This document shows, piece by piece, positions 1 through 7,812 of a stretch of DNA of 64,000 nucleotides. The first letter of the stretch is position 1. Each line of letters opens with the position of its first letter. The position numbers and the translations under genes were made by a program. Source of the stretch: an uncultured Eubacteriaceae bacterium (GTDB lineage: Bacteria > Bacillota > Clostridia > Eubacteriales > Eubacteriaceae); contig CAMBHL010000004.1 in NCBI GenBank assembly GCA_945867155.1, positions 1 to 64,000 on the forward strand, in the 5' to 3' direction. The notes under the pieces were generated by a model. That model was not told where the DNA came from. It saw only the letters and a program-made list of their open reading frames with translations, and searched no databases.

Positions 1-59
1 CTCTAACGTCGAAAGTACTTGGCGGGCAGCTGCCTGGGAGGATAGAACGTCGCGAAGCC
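1..59 (+). rRNA. rrf: 5S ribosomal RNA, 3' end (partial)
   Basis: The first 59 bases match the conserved 3' half of bacterial 5S rRNA: a GTACTTGG segment, the CTGCCTGGGAGGATAG loop E/helix IV region, and a closing CGAAGCC that would pair with the missing 5' end. A T-rich run starting at base 60 is the likely operon terminator. The rest of the rRNA operon lies upstream of the window on the plus strand. Confidence 0.85.
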
Positions 60-142
60 TTTTTTTATTTTTGTTTTATTAGAGCAAAGAGACGGATGCT
101 TGATATTTGCAAAGTCTCTTATTTTTATGCAGGAATTTGTTA

Positions 143-148
143 TATAAT
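143..148 (+). promoter_or_regulatory. -10 element for the 178 gene
   Basis: A perfect TATAAT lies 29 bases before the start codon. No convincing -35 is seen at 16-18 bases, so the promoter may be weak or activated. The ribosome site AAAGGAG is at 165-171. Confidence 0.45.
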
Positions 149-177
149 AAGAGCAGTAAAAACCAAAGGAGCCTGGG

Positions 178-1875
178 ATGTCTGAATTGAAATTAAGTCA
201 GAAAATCAATAAAAAAATTTTGATCATCAGCCTGATTTTAATGGCTTTGTGTGTTGTTTTTGCCGGTCCTGCAGCGGCAAAATCCCAAAAAGCTTCGAAT
301 AAGACCCTGCGTCTGATTTACACGACGCGGTTGGACGGGCAGATCGCGTCAGAAAAAGGCCAAGGCGGCGTCGCGAAAATCGCTTCTTTTATTCAAGCCA
401 ACCGCAAACAGAATACCCTTGTGATCGACGGCGGCACCCTGGGTGACAATTCCCTGTACGCGCCGGTGTACGGCCAGAACGGCTACCCGTGGCAGTGGCT
501 GAAAGCTATGGGCAGCGACATCACGCTGCTTTCGGACAATGACCGGGTGGTGAGCGCCGCGCAGCAGCTCAAAACGCTTAAGACGCAGAAATCGAACGCG
601 CCGGTGGTATTGTACAGCGGACATAACCGCAGCCTGAAAAGCCTGACCCGGCGGACCGCCGTGATCAAAAAAGGCGGGATCAAAGTAGGGGTTCTTGCAG
701 TTTCGCCGGGACAGAACGATCTCAAAACTTTGGCTCAGGTGCGCCGCGACGTCAAAAATTTAAGAAGCCGGAGCGATGTGATCGTCGTTTTGTCAACGCT
801 GTCAGAAAAGCAGAACAAAATGATTGCGCGCTTCGTTCCCCATATCGCTGTCATCATGGATGCCGCAAGCGGTGAATCTACAGATGATCCGGTTTTCGTG
901 GGCAAGACCGCTATCGTCTCTGGGGGAACCAAAGGCCGGAAAGTGGGCGTGATGGATTACAGCGTGTCCCAAAAACAGGTGAAGACCAACGGCCTCATCG
1001 CCATCGGCCGCGAAGTCAAGGCCGATGCATCGCTGAAAACCCAGGTGGATCAGTTGAGGGACACCTTGAAACAGGCGTCAGACCCGAAGCGTCAGGTCAT
1101 CACAACTCAGATAAACTTTGAGGGACACAAAGACCGGATCAAAAAATTCGGGGACAGCGATACGGGCAGTCTCGTCACTGATGCTTACGGTTCAGAGGAA
1201 AAGAACGCCGTGGGCGTTGTGTCCGAAACCAGTTTGAATCAGCCGCTCAAAATAGGCGGGGTGAGTGTGGCGTCGGTTTCGAAACTGTTTGCCCGCAAGA
1301 GCGGCCATCTGGTGAAGCTTAAGGTCAGCGGCGAAACCCTTCGGGAAATCTGTGAATACGACGCCACCGTCGGTTATCTCAATCCGGCGAAGCAGCTGTA
1401 TTTTTCAGGACTGCGCTATCGTTATATTCCCATCCGGACGTTTTTCAACCGGGTCACTGCGGTGCAGGTTAAAAATGGCGGTAAATGGCAGTCTGAGCGC
1501 GACGGAAAATCCTATACCGTCATCACGGACGAAAACACGGTGGCTGCGCTTTCAAGAATGCCGGTCAAACTGACGAACAAGAAGACATTAAACGTGCTCG
1601 GATATCAGAGGACGGTTCAATATTTAGATCAGCTGGGGCAACAGGGCGTATCTGATTTGTCCGCAGCGTACCTCACGGCGGAAAGTCACAAGACGGCAGA
1701 ACTGCTTACGAGATCGAACTGGACCCGCTATTTCAGTAAACCTTCGCGAATCGGCGTCCTGACTTACGGCGTGGTGATCTTTATTTTGGTTTTGATTGTC
1801 GGCACCCTGATCGTAAGAGGGGTCTTCAACAGCCGGTGGTCGAAAAAAGACGGTCAGCAGATGCGGAAATATTAA
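178..1875 (+). CDS. Membrane-anchored 5'-nucleotidase-like protein, catalytically degenerate
   Basis: 565 residues. A signal/anchor helix at about 12-34 is followed by a calcineurin-like phosphoesterase fold and a 5'-nucleotidase C-terminal domain (about 310-500, with the SGLRYRY substrate-domain motif). A second membrane helix (about 527-549) and a basic tail end the protein, so it is anchored at the cell surface. The metal-binding motifs of the UshA/5'-nucleotidase family are lost: the usual TNDxHG is TTRLDG, GNHE is SDND, and GHxH is replaced by DAASG. It therefore probably does not hydrolyse nucleotides and may act as a binding or scaffold protein. The start is fixed by AAAGGAG 7 bases upstream. 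It is a single-gene unit between the rRNA operon and a bidirectional terminator. Confidence 0.7.
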   Translation: MSELKLSQKINKKILIISLILMALCVVFAGPAAAKSQKASNKTLRLIYTTRLDGQIASEKGQGGVAKIASFIQANRKQNTLVIDGGTLGDNSLYAPVYGQNGYPWQWLKAMGSDITLLSDNDRVVSAAQQLKTLKTQKSNAPVVLYSGHNRSLKSLTRRTAVIKKGGIKVGVLAVSPGQNDLKTLAQVRRDVKNLRSRSDVIVVLSTLSEKQNKMIARFVPHIAVIMDAASGESTDDPVFVGKTAIVSGGTKGRKVGVMDYSVSQKQVKTNGLIAIGREVKADASLKTQVDQLRDTLKQASDPKRQVITTQINFEGHKDRIKKFGDSDTGSLVTDAYGSEEKNAVGVVSETSLNQPLKIGGVSVASVSKLFARKSGHLVKLKVSGETLREICEYDATVGYLNPAKQLYFSGLRYRYIPIRTFFNRVTAVQVKNGGKWQSERDGKSYTVITDENTVAALSRMPVKLTNKKTLNVLGYQRTVQYLDQLGQQGVSDLSAAYLTAESHKTAELLTRSNWTRYFSKPSRIGVLTYGVVIFILVLIVGTLIVRGVFNSRWSKKDGQQMRKY

Positions 1876-1878
1876 AAA

Positions 1879-1937
1879 AACAGCCTCATGACGGGGACTT
1901 CAAATTTTGAGTCCCTGTCAGGAAGGCTGTTATTTTT
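1879..1937. terminator. Bidirectional intrinsic terminator
   Basis: Long hairpin with arms AACAGCCT / AGGCTGTT and TGACGGGGACT / AGTCCCTGTCA, with A and T runs on the two sides. It serves the convergent 178 gene and cysE. Confidence 0.85.
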
Positions 1938-1947
1938 TTGAAAATTT

Positions 1948-2928
1948 TTAGATCATGTAGAACCACCGGTCATCCATGGGAATTTCCTTGGGTTCATCTG
2001 AAGGGGACGCGCCTTTTTGGGCGTAATTGATCGATAATTCCTGGTTTTTGATGGATACCCGGGCGTGGGGCGGAATGGACGTCGTGATGAAGCAGCTGCC
2101 GCCGATGACGCTCCCTTCGCCGATGACTGTGTCGCCGCCGAGAATCGAAGCGCCGGAATAAACGGTGACGTTGTCTTCGATGGTCGGGTGGCGCTTGACG
2201 TTTTTAAGACTTTGCCCGCCTTTGGTGGACAGGGCACCGAGGGTGACCCCCTGATAGATTTTAACGTGGTCGCCGATGACCGTTGTTTCCCCAATGACGA
2301 TGCCGGTGCCGTGGTCGATGAAGAAATATTTGCCGATGGTCGCGCCGGGGTGAATGTCGATGCCGGTGATCCCGTGGGCGATTTCCGTCATCATCCGGGG
2401 CAGAATCGGCACGTTAAGTTTGTAAAGGCCGTGGGCCAGCCGGTTGACCAGGGTGGCGTAGAGTCCGGGGTAGGAGAAGATGATTTCGTCCTTGTTGAAA
2501 GCCGCCGGATCACCGTCGTAAGCGGCCTGGACGTCGGTTTCCGTGTAGGCCCGGATTTCAGGAAGCTGCTTTAAGTACGTGAAGGTCAGTTCCTTGGCCT
2601 TTTTGGTTAAGGTGCTGTGGCCGGCCTCTTTAAATTCCGGCAAGTAGGGCAGGGTCATTTTGATCTGCTGAATGAGATTGTGCACCACATCTTCCAAAAT
2701 CATCTGCACGTTGGTGCGCCGGGTGTAGGCGTGGTATACCTTGTTGCGGTAATATCCCGGATAGATCAGGATCATCAGATGGCGGATCAGTGCGATGACG
2801 ATGTCTTTGTCCGGGTGCTGGTAGGGCAGCAGCTGGTCGATTTTTTTGTTTTCGCTGTAGTCCAGCATGAGCATGTTTGTGATGTGATTGATGTCATCTT
2901 CCATTTCAGCGTTTTTGATGGTTTTCAT
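1948..2928 (-). CDS. cysE: Serine O-acetyltransferase
   Basis: Transfers acetyl from acetyl-CoA to serine, giving O-acetylserine for cysteine synthesis. 326 residues, of the long EpsC-type form with an extended helical N-terminal domain. The C-terminal left-handed beta-helix is clear: IHPGATIG, DHGTGIVIGET, KRHPTIEDNVTVYSGA and GGSCF hexapeptide stretches, including the conserved catalytic His/Asp region. AGGAGGT lies 7 bases before the ATG. The start overlaps the end of the upstream small gene by 23 bases, so the two are co-transcribed and likely translationally coupled. Its product could feed CysK, encoded at 62386. Confidence 0.92.
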   Translation of the reverse strand: MKTIKNAEMEDDINHITNMLMLDYSENKKIDQLLPYQHPDKDIVIALIRHLMILIYPGYYRNKVYHAYTRRTNVQMILEDVVHNLIQQIKMTLPYLPEFKEAGHSTLTKKAKELTFTYLKQLPEIRAYTETDVQAAYDGDPAAFNKDEIIFSYPGLYATLVNRLAHGLYKLNVPILPRMMTEIAHGITGIDIHPGATIGKYFFIDHGTGIVIGETTVIGDHVKIYQGVTLGALSTKGGQSLKNVKRHPTIEDNVTVYSGASILGGDTVIGEGSVIGGSCFITTSIPPHARVSIKNQELSINYAQKGASPSDEPKEIPMDDRWFYMI

Positions 2929-3400
2929 CGTTGACCTCCTGAGGTTCGTTGGATTTAATCGTCAAGTTGATTTGACTGCCGAGGTAGCGGGTCGCCGTGC
3001 GCAGATCCTGATCCAGCTGCTTAAGGGTCGCGATTAAGGTGTCATTTTGCTCGATGATAAGCCAGTTCTGTTCCACACAGGCTTTCAGATGGGCGCGTTC
3101 AGCCGTTTTCTCGGCGTGTTTCTTTTTCGGGCGGATTTCGGTGCTGTCGACGATTTCCCGCGCGACGGCCCGGACTTCTTCAGCGTGTTCCTTTAAATGA
3201 TTGAGCCCGCGGCTAGTGAGATAGGCGTCCGTCAAAATCTGGCGCTTTTTTTCGAGGGCTGTTTCTCTTGCCGCTTTGCTCGATTTGAATGCATCGGCTG
3301 AATCTGATGATTTCGGATCGTCTTTGGCTTTTGACGCGTCGTCAAATTCGAGAAAGGATAAAAAGTTCTGGGGTTGATCGGATTTGGATGAATCGCTCAT
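2906..3400 (-). CDS. Conserved-context hypothetical protein upstream of cysE
   Basis: 164 residues, not recognised. It is highly charged. Residues 1-50 are low-complexity Ser/Asp/Lys-rich. Residues 50-150 are predicted helical and possibly coiled-coil, with heptad-like Leu/Ile spacing. No signal peptide or membrane segment is seen. The start chosen has GGAGGAGG directly upstream; a longer open frame upstream lacks a ribosome site. It overlaps cysE by 23 bases, so a role tied to cysteine synthesis or simple operon sharing is possible, but no function can be assigned. Confidence 0.6.
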   Translation of the reverse strand: MSDSSKSDQPQNFLSFLEFDDASKAKDDPKSSDSADAFKSSKAARETALEKKRQILTDAYLTSRGLNHLKEHAEEVRAVAREIVDSTEIRPKKKHAEKTAERAHLKACVEQNWLIIEQNDTLIATLKQLDQDLRTATRYLGSQINLTIKSNEPQEVNDENHQKR

Positions 3401-3494
3401 TTTGCCTCCTCCATCATGTTTTGGTTTACATATAATTTTAACATAGAACAGGGGGGTGTGCATCTGTGATAAAATAAAAACAAAGGAGGCGCTT

Positions 3495-4421
3495 ATGAAA
3501 TATTTAATTGTCGGCGCAGGGGGAACCGGAGGCGTCATCGCCTTTAAACTCGCCCAAGGTCACCAGGATGTGACCGTCATCGCCCGGGGAGAACACCTGG
3601 AGGCGATTCGGAAAGAGGGCCTTAAGCTGCACACCAAATGGGACGGCCAAATTGCATCGGCACCGGTGAAAGCGGTGAACGCGGAGGCCTGCGGCGGCCC
3701 CTATGACGTGATTTTCGTGTGTTTCAAATGGTATTCGATCGAAGACGCGCTGCCGATCTTAAAACAAGCGGCAGATTCAAAAACCGTCATCATTCCGGTG
3801 CTGAATATCTACGGCACCGGCGCCAAACTTCAGACTAAACTGCCAGATCTTTATATTCTCGACGGCTGCATTTACGTGGCGTCCAAAAAAGAAAAGGCCG
3901 GACAGATTCTCCAGTTCGGAAAAATTACGCGGATTGTCTTCGGCCCCCGAAAGGGTCAGGAGATGCGGCCGGTGCTTTCTGACATCGCCGGGGATCTGGA
4001 CGCCTGCGGCATTGAAGGGCGTTTAAGCGATGCGATCGAAAGGGAGGCTCTCGAAAAATTTGACTACGTCTCGCCAGTGGGCGCGGCCGGTCTGTATTTC
4101 GGCGCGACGTCGGCGGATTTCGGCGCGCCCGGCGAAAAGCGGGATTTTCTCATCGAGATGATGAAAGAGGTCGCAGCCGTCGGGAAGGCCATGGGCGTCG
4201 TCATGGACAGCGAGAAGGTGATCCGCCGGAATTTAGAGATTGTGGCGAGTCTCGACTCCAAGAGCACGACGTCGATGCAGCGGGATGTCATGGCGGGGCG
4301 CCGCTCCGAAATGGACGGCCTGGTGCTCGAAGTGCTGCGCCTGGCGAAAATTTACGGCGTCGATGTACCGGCCTATGAAAAAGCAGCCGAAGCTTTTTCG
4401 GCACGGGGATGGCTGTCCTGA
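3495..4421 (+). CDS. Ketopantoate reductase family protein (PanE/ApbA)
   Basis: 308 residues. The N-terminal Rossmann motif VGAGGTGG at residues 6-13 binds NADPH. The middle carries the family lysine region, followed by the all-helical C-terminal ApbA domain. The family reduces 2-dehydropantoate to pantoate for coenzyme A, but many paralogues act on other 2-oxo acids and no pan genes are nearby, so the substrate is not certain. AAAGGAGG lies 5 bases before the ATG. It is divergent from the cysE-linked gene, with a 94-base shared intergenic region. Confidence 0.8.
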   Translation: MKYLIVGAGGTGGVIAFKLAQGHQDVTVIARGEHLEAIRKEGLKLHTKWDGQIASAPVKAVNAEACGGPYDVIFVCFKWYSIEDALPILKQAADSKTVIIPVLNIYGTGAKLQTKLPDLYILDGCIYVASKKEKAGQILQFGKITRIVFGPRKGQEMRPVLSDIAGDLDACGIEGRLSDAIEREALEKFDYVSPVGAAGLYFGATSADFGAPGEKRDFLIEMMKEVAAVGKAMGVVMDSEKVIRRNLEIVASLDSKSTTSMQRDVMAGRRSEMDGLVLEVLRLAKIYGVDVPAYEKAAEAFSARGWLS

Positions 4422-4501
4422 CGCCATTTAAATTCAGAAAAGAAAAATGATAGAAATTATATAAAGAATTAAGCATTTTAATAAAAAATGCTTAAAATCT
4501 T

Positions 4502-4529
4502 TTGCAATTTCCGGAGACTGTGCTACAAT
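4502..4529 (+). promoter_or_regulatory. Promoter of a short transcript
   Basis: -35 TTGCAA (4502-4507) and -10 TACAAT (4524-4529) with a 16-base spacer. Transcription should begin near 4536, about 140 bases before the next gene and 75 bases before a terminator hairpin. Confidence 0.6.
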
Positions 4530-4535
4530 GAAATT

Positions 4536-4632
4536 GCCGAGAAAAAGGCGTTGTTGCGGCTAAGAGCCGATTTTGCTAACAAGTCTTTTTCATTTCTTTT
4601 CCTTATGAGCCGCCGAAAGGCGGTTTTTTTAT
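4536..4632 (+). ncRNA. Candidate small RNA or terminated leader
   Basis: About 97 bases bounded by a good promoter and an intrinsic terminator. Within it are a hairpin (TTGTT/AACAA outer arms, CGGCT-aag-AGCCG inner arms, about 4549-4583), a pyrimidine-rich single-stranded stretch (about 4584-4604) and the terminator stem CCGCC-gaaa-GGCGG. It matches no riboswitch or housekeeping RNA consensus I know. It could be a free small RNA or an attenuated leader of the following membrane gene. Confidence 0.45.
4608..4630 (+). terminator. Intrinsic terminator of the short transcript
   Basis: CCGCC-GAAA-GGCGG with a stable tetraloop followed by seven T. Confidence 0.8.
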
Positions 4633-4634
4633 TG

Positions 4635-4640
4635 TATAAT
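4635..4640 (+). promoter_or_regulatory. -10 element for the 4677 gene
   Basis: TATAAT immediately after the terminator, which could restart transcription for the membrane gene. The -35 would fall inside the terminator stem and is not consensus. Confidence 0.4.
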
Positions 4641-4676
4641 ATAAAGAACAAGAAAGAAAAAGGGGACTTGAGGACA

Positions 4677-5696
4677 TTGAAGAAACAGCGCGAACGGGAT
4701 GCGAGGACGCGCCATCCCTATTCTAAAGACGGGCCCAAGGGCAAAGCGCGCCTAAAAGAAATAAATCAGACGCTGTACGAACAGAACCACCGCAACACCC
4801 GGAGCCAGAAAATTCTGTGGATTTTAAGGGTGCTCGTGATGCTCACGATGTGCCGCCAGTTTGTGATGCACAATTACGAAGGAGTGGCCATCTGCGTGCT
4901 GTCCCTTGTGCTCATGATTCTGCCGGGCATGGCCCAGGCCTACCTAAAAGTGGTGATTCCCCAAGCCCTGGAAATTTTCATTTATCTGTTTATCTACGCG
5001 GCAGAAATTCTCGGGGAAGTCAACCAGTATTATACCAAGATTCCGTTCTGGGACACGATATTGCATACGATGAACGGTTTTGTGTGCGCGGCGGTTGGCT
5101 TTTCCCTGGTGTTGCTCCTCAACGCGGACAAGCGGACGATTTTCAAACTGTCGCCGGTTTTCGTCTCGATCGTGTCGTTTTGTTTTTCCATGACCATCGG
5201 CGTGTGCTGGGAATTTTTTGAATTCACCATGGACCATCTCTTCGGCTGCGACATGCAGAAAGACACGGTCGTGCACACGATCAAATCCGTGGCCCTCGAT
5301 CCGGGGCATCATCAGCGGGTGATGACGATTTCCGGCATCACGAAGACCGTGGTCAACGGGAAGGTCCTGCCGATTCATGGCTACCTGGACATCGGCCTCA
5401 TCGACACCATGGGGGATCTCTTCGTGAATTTTATCGGGGCGGTGGTCTTCTGCACCATCGGCTATTTCGCGCTGAAGGGGCGCCAGCGCCAGCGGCTCAT
5501 GGCCGAGAAACTTCTCGTCGTGCCTGAGGAAGACGAAGCCTTTTTTGGCGAAATGGAGAAACAAGATGAAGCGGCCTTCTTGGAAGCTCACGCAAAAGAA
5601 TTGGCGCGCTTCAAACAATTTAGGCAGGAACTTCGGAAAGAAAAGCGCCTGGCAGCGCCAGACCATGAAACAATTAAAAAGAAAGGGGAAACGTGA
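4677..5696 (+). CDS. Integral membrane protein, DUF2238/YjdF-like
   Basis: About 339 residues with six or seven membrane helices in the middle (about 45-260) and charged cytoplasmic ends. Motifs resembling the YjdF/DUF2238 family are present: FWDTILHTMNGF, CWEFFEF and LIDTMGDLFVNFIGA, giving the conserved D..H, E..E and D...D polar pattern inside helices. The molecular function is unknown. The TTG at 4677 is chosen because AGGGG and GAGG lie just upstream and the promoter is inside the longer open frame; TTG 4668 is an alternative. Its stop overlaps the next start (TGATG), so it is coupled to the nitroreductase. Confidence 0.65.
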   Translation: MKKQRERDARTRHPYSKDGPKGKARLKEINQTLYEQNHRNTRSQKILWILRVLVMLTMCRQFVMHNYEGVAICVLSLVLMILPGMAQAYLKVVIPQALEIFIYLFIYAAEILGEVNQYYTKIPFWDTILHTMNGFVCAAVGFSLVLLLNADKRTIFKLSPVFVSIVSFCFSMTIGVCWEFFEFTMDHLFGCDMQKDTVVHTIKSVALDPGHHQRVMTISGITKTVVNGKVLPIHGYLDIGLIDTMGDLFVNFIGAVVFCTIGYFALKGRQRQRLMAEKLLVVPEEDEAFFGEMEKQDEAAFLEAHAKELARFKQFRQELRKEKRLAAPDHETIKKKGET

Positions 5697-6277
5697 TGGA
5701 CCTGATGCAATTATTTAAAGGGCGGCGGACCTACCGGCGCTTTGACCAAAGCCGGCCGGTGCCCGAAGCGGCCCTTCAAGACATGGCTCAGGCCGTCCGT
5801 CTGTCTTCTTCGGCAAGAAATGCACAGCTGATCCGGGTCATTTTTGTCACGGTCCGGGATTTGACAGAAGCGATGTTTGACAGCGTGCATTTTGCGGCGG
5901 ATCTTCCCCGGGAACTGGGCACCCCGAAACCCGGAGAGCACCCGGTGATGTACGCCGTTTTGACGTACGAAAAAAAGACTCGCTGGGTCGACACCGACGC
6001 GGGCATCCTGCTGTCCAATTTAACCCTTTCGGCCTGGGCACACGGCGTCGGCAGCTGCATCATGGGCAATATCGACCGGAAGGCCATCGCGAATCTCCTC
6101 CATATTCCCGAAGGGGTCACGATTCATTCGGCCGTCGCCCTGGGTTATCCGACCCACACATCGGAGATTGTCGAACCGGACGATGATCTCAACTATTATT
6201 TAGACGAACAGAAGAACTACAAAGTGCCGAAGCGGCCGATTTCAGAACTGGTTTTCGAGAACCGATATCCCGAATAA
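5696..6277 (+). CDS. Nitroreductase family protein
   Basis: 193 residues, FMN-dependent NAD(P)H oxidoreductase fold. The N-terminal RRTYRRFD is the family FMN-phosphate binding motif, SSSARNAQ follows, and the C-terminal CIMGNIDR and GYP segments match the small nitroreductases. The physiological substrate cannot be read from sequence. A GTG at 5693 is in frame, but the ATG at 5696 has GGGG 7 bases upstream and overlaps the previous stop, so it is preferred. It ends at a bidirectional terminator. Confidence 0.85.
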   Translation: MDLMQLFKGRRTYRRFDQSRPVPEAALQDMAQAVRLSSSARNAQLIRVIFVTVRDLTEAMFDSVHFAADLPRELGTPKPGEHPVMYAVLTYEKKTRWVDTDAGILLSNLTLSAWAHGVGSCIMGNIDRKAIANLLHIPEGVTIHSAVALGYPTHTSEIVEPDDDLNYYLDEQKNYKVPKRPISELVFENRYPE

Positions 6278-6278
6278 A

Positions 6279-6303
6279 AAAGCCCTGCCGGGCTTTTTAT
6301 TTT
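6279..6303. terminator. Bidirectional intrinsic terminator
   Basis: AGCCC-TGCC-GGGCT flanked by A5 and T5, between convergent genes. Confidence 0.8.
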
Positions 6304-6734
6304 TATGCGAGGGGCGGAGCGCCAAAATGGTGGAGCAGGTCGTTGGCTTCCATGACAGAGAGGCCGTTTTTTACGGCGTAGATCAGCACGGCATCCCGCC
6401 GGTTTTTTGCGTAAAGAATGCCCTCGTGGGTCAGTTCCAGGGCCCGCTGGGTCTCGGTGAGATCGAGGCCCGCCGCGAGGGACAGGGCGAGGATTTTGTC
6501 CCGGCTGGGCTGTTTGGTGCCGTTTAGAATGTGGTAGGCGTAGGTTCGGTCCAGGCCGCTTCGCTCAATGAGTTCCTTTTTGGAAAAGGCCCGGACTTTG
6601 GGCAGACGGCCAAAATAATCGGCGAAACCGCCGGGTAGGGGATCGAGGCCGTCGAGGTAGGTGCCGAGCTTCGGCGGCGTGTCAGTCCGGGTGAGGACGT
6701 CGAGAAGTTCTTCAGTCTTTTTTATATGCGACAT
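6303..6734 (-). CDS. XRE-type helix-turn-helix protein paired with a kinase
   Basis: 143 residues. A central helix-turn-helix (about 50-85, FSKKELIERSGLDRTYAYHI) resembles XRE/Cro DNA-binding domains. It is followed by a helical C-terminal region rich in Leu and Ala. There is no membrane segment. AAAGGA lies 9 bases before the ATG. It is divergent from a membrane Ser/Thr kinase gene with only 37 bases between the start codons, so both must share regulatory DNA and the kinase may modify this protein. That link is inference from position. Confidence 0.7.
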   Translation of the reverse strand: MSHIKKTEELLDVLTRTDTPPKLGTYLDGLDPLPGGFADYFGRLPKVRAFSKKELIERSGLDRTYAYHILNGTKQPSRDKILALSLAAGLDLTETQRALELTHEGILYAKNRRDAVLIYAVKNGLSVMEANDLLHHFGAPPLA

Positions 6735-6759
6735 AGGGGATTATCCTTTGTTAAGATGT

Positions 6760-6765
6760 TATAAT
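6760..6765 (+). promoter_or_regulatory. -10 element implying a leaderless kinase mRNA
   Basis: TATAAT ends 6 bases before the kinase ATG at 6772. Transcription would start at or next to the A of the ATG. No ribosome site precedes the ATG. Confidence 0.5.
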
Positions 6766-6771
6766 AGCAGT

Positions 6772-7812
6772 ATGAAACAGAATCAATTGGATGCGTACCG
6801 CGCGTGCCGCGATACCTTTATGAAAACATTATACCATTTTGATGCGCCGGGACAAAGCCTGATCATCGACGAGACCACCGGGCGCCTTTTTTTAAGAAAA
6901 GAGCTCGTGTATTACGATATCTCGGTCTACGCTTTTCTGGTCAGCCATCAGAATCCCCACCTGGTGCGCATTTACGACGCGTGGCAGGAAGGGGACAAGC
7001 TTGTCGTTTTGGAGCAGTACCTTCAAGGGGTGACGCTGGAGGCGTACCTGGCCGAAAACGACGTCTCCCTGGCCGAAAGACAGCGCATTGCCCAGGAGGT
7101 CTGCGAGGCCCTTGAGACCCTTCACAGTGCCGACCCGCCCATCGTTCACCGGGACGTGAAGCCGGAAAACGTCATGATCACCGATTCGGGCCGGGCTGTG
7201 CTCATGGATTATGACGCTTCCAAGCGGGAGAAGCCGTCCCAGACCCGGGACACGGTGCTCCTCGGCACCCGGGAGACGGCAGCGCCGGAACAGTACGGCT
7301 TTGGCGCGTCCAGTGTGCGTACCGACGTCTACGGCATGGGCAAGCTGGTGGCCACCCTTTTGGGGGATCACCGGGCCTACCGCGCTGTGATCCGAAAGGC
7401 GACCCGCCTCGACCCGGAAAAGCGCTACCGCAGCATCGCTGATCTCAGGCGCGCCCTTCAGATGATCGACGGCACCTTCGAGGACCCGTCCCGCCATTTC
7501 TGGCCCCGGGTGTTCGGCACGGCCCTGTGCGTGATCATCGCCTTCGCCTTAAGCCGCATGATGGATTTCAAGACAGCGGCCCCATCGGCCGGCGTACTCA
7601 TGCAGATCGGCGTCTTCATCGCCTTTCTGTCCAGCATAGAGGTCGGCTTCAACTGGACCGGCCTGTTCTGGCACCTGCCTTTGGTGAAAAAGGGCCGGGC
7701 CTCGCCGTGGCGGCGGGTCATTGAAAAGACGGTTTACGGCTTTCTGCTTTTTGTGGCGGTCGTGATTGTGTTCATCATCATTTTGATGTGTATATACGGA
7801 GAACAATTTTGA
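6772..7812 (+). CDS. Membrane-bound Ser/Thr protein kinase
   Basis: 346 residues. An Hanks-type kinase domain covers about 20-235: putative ATP-binding Lys43, catalytic loop HRDVKPEN (126-133, with Asp128 and Asn133 present) and DYD in place of DFG at 147-149. Three C-terminal membrane helices (about 249-264, 275-293 and 322-341) follow, with no PASTA repeats and no large outer domain. The catalytic residues are intact, so an active kinase is expected. The ATG at 6772 is the first plausible start; it has no ribosome site and a -10 box directly before it. The stop overlaps the next gene's TTG start. Confidence 0.8.
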   Translation: MKQNQLDAYRACRDTFMKTLYHFDAPGQSLIIDETTGRLFLRKELVYYDISVYAFLVSHQNPHLVRIYDAWQEGDKLVVLEQYLQGVTLEAYLAENDVSLAERQRIAQEVCEALETLHSADPPIVHRDVKPENVMITDSGRAVLMDYDASKREKPSQTRDTVLLGTRETAAPEQYGFGASSVRTDVYGMGKLVATLLGDHRAYRAVIRKATRLDPEKRYRSIADLRRALQMIDGTFEDPSRHFWPRVFGTALCVIIAFALSRMMDFKTAAPSAGVLMQIGVFIAFLSSIEVGFNWTGLFWHLPLVKKGRASPWRRVIEKTVYGFLLFVAVVIVFIIILMCIYGEQF

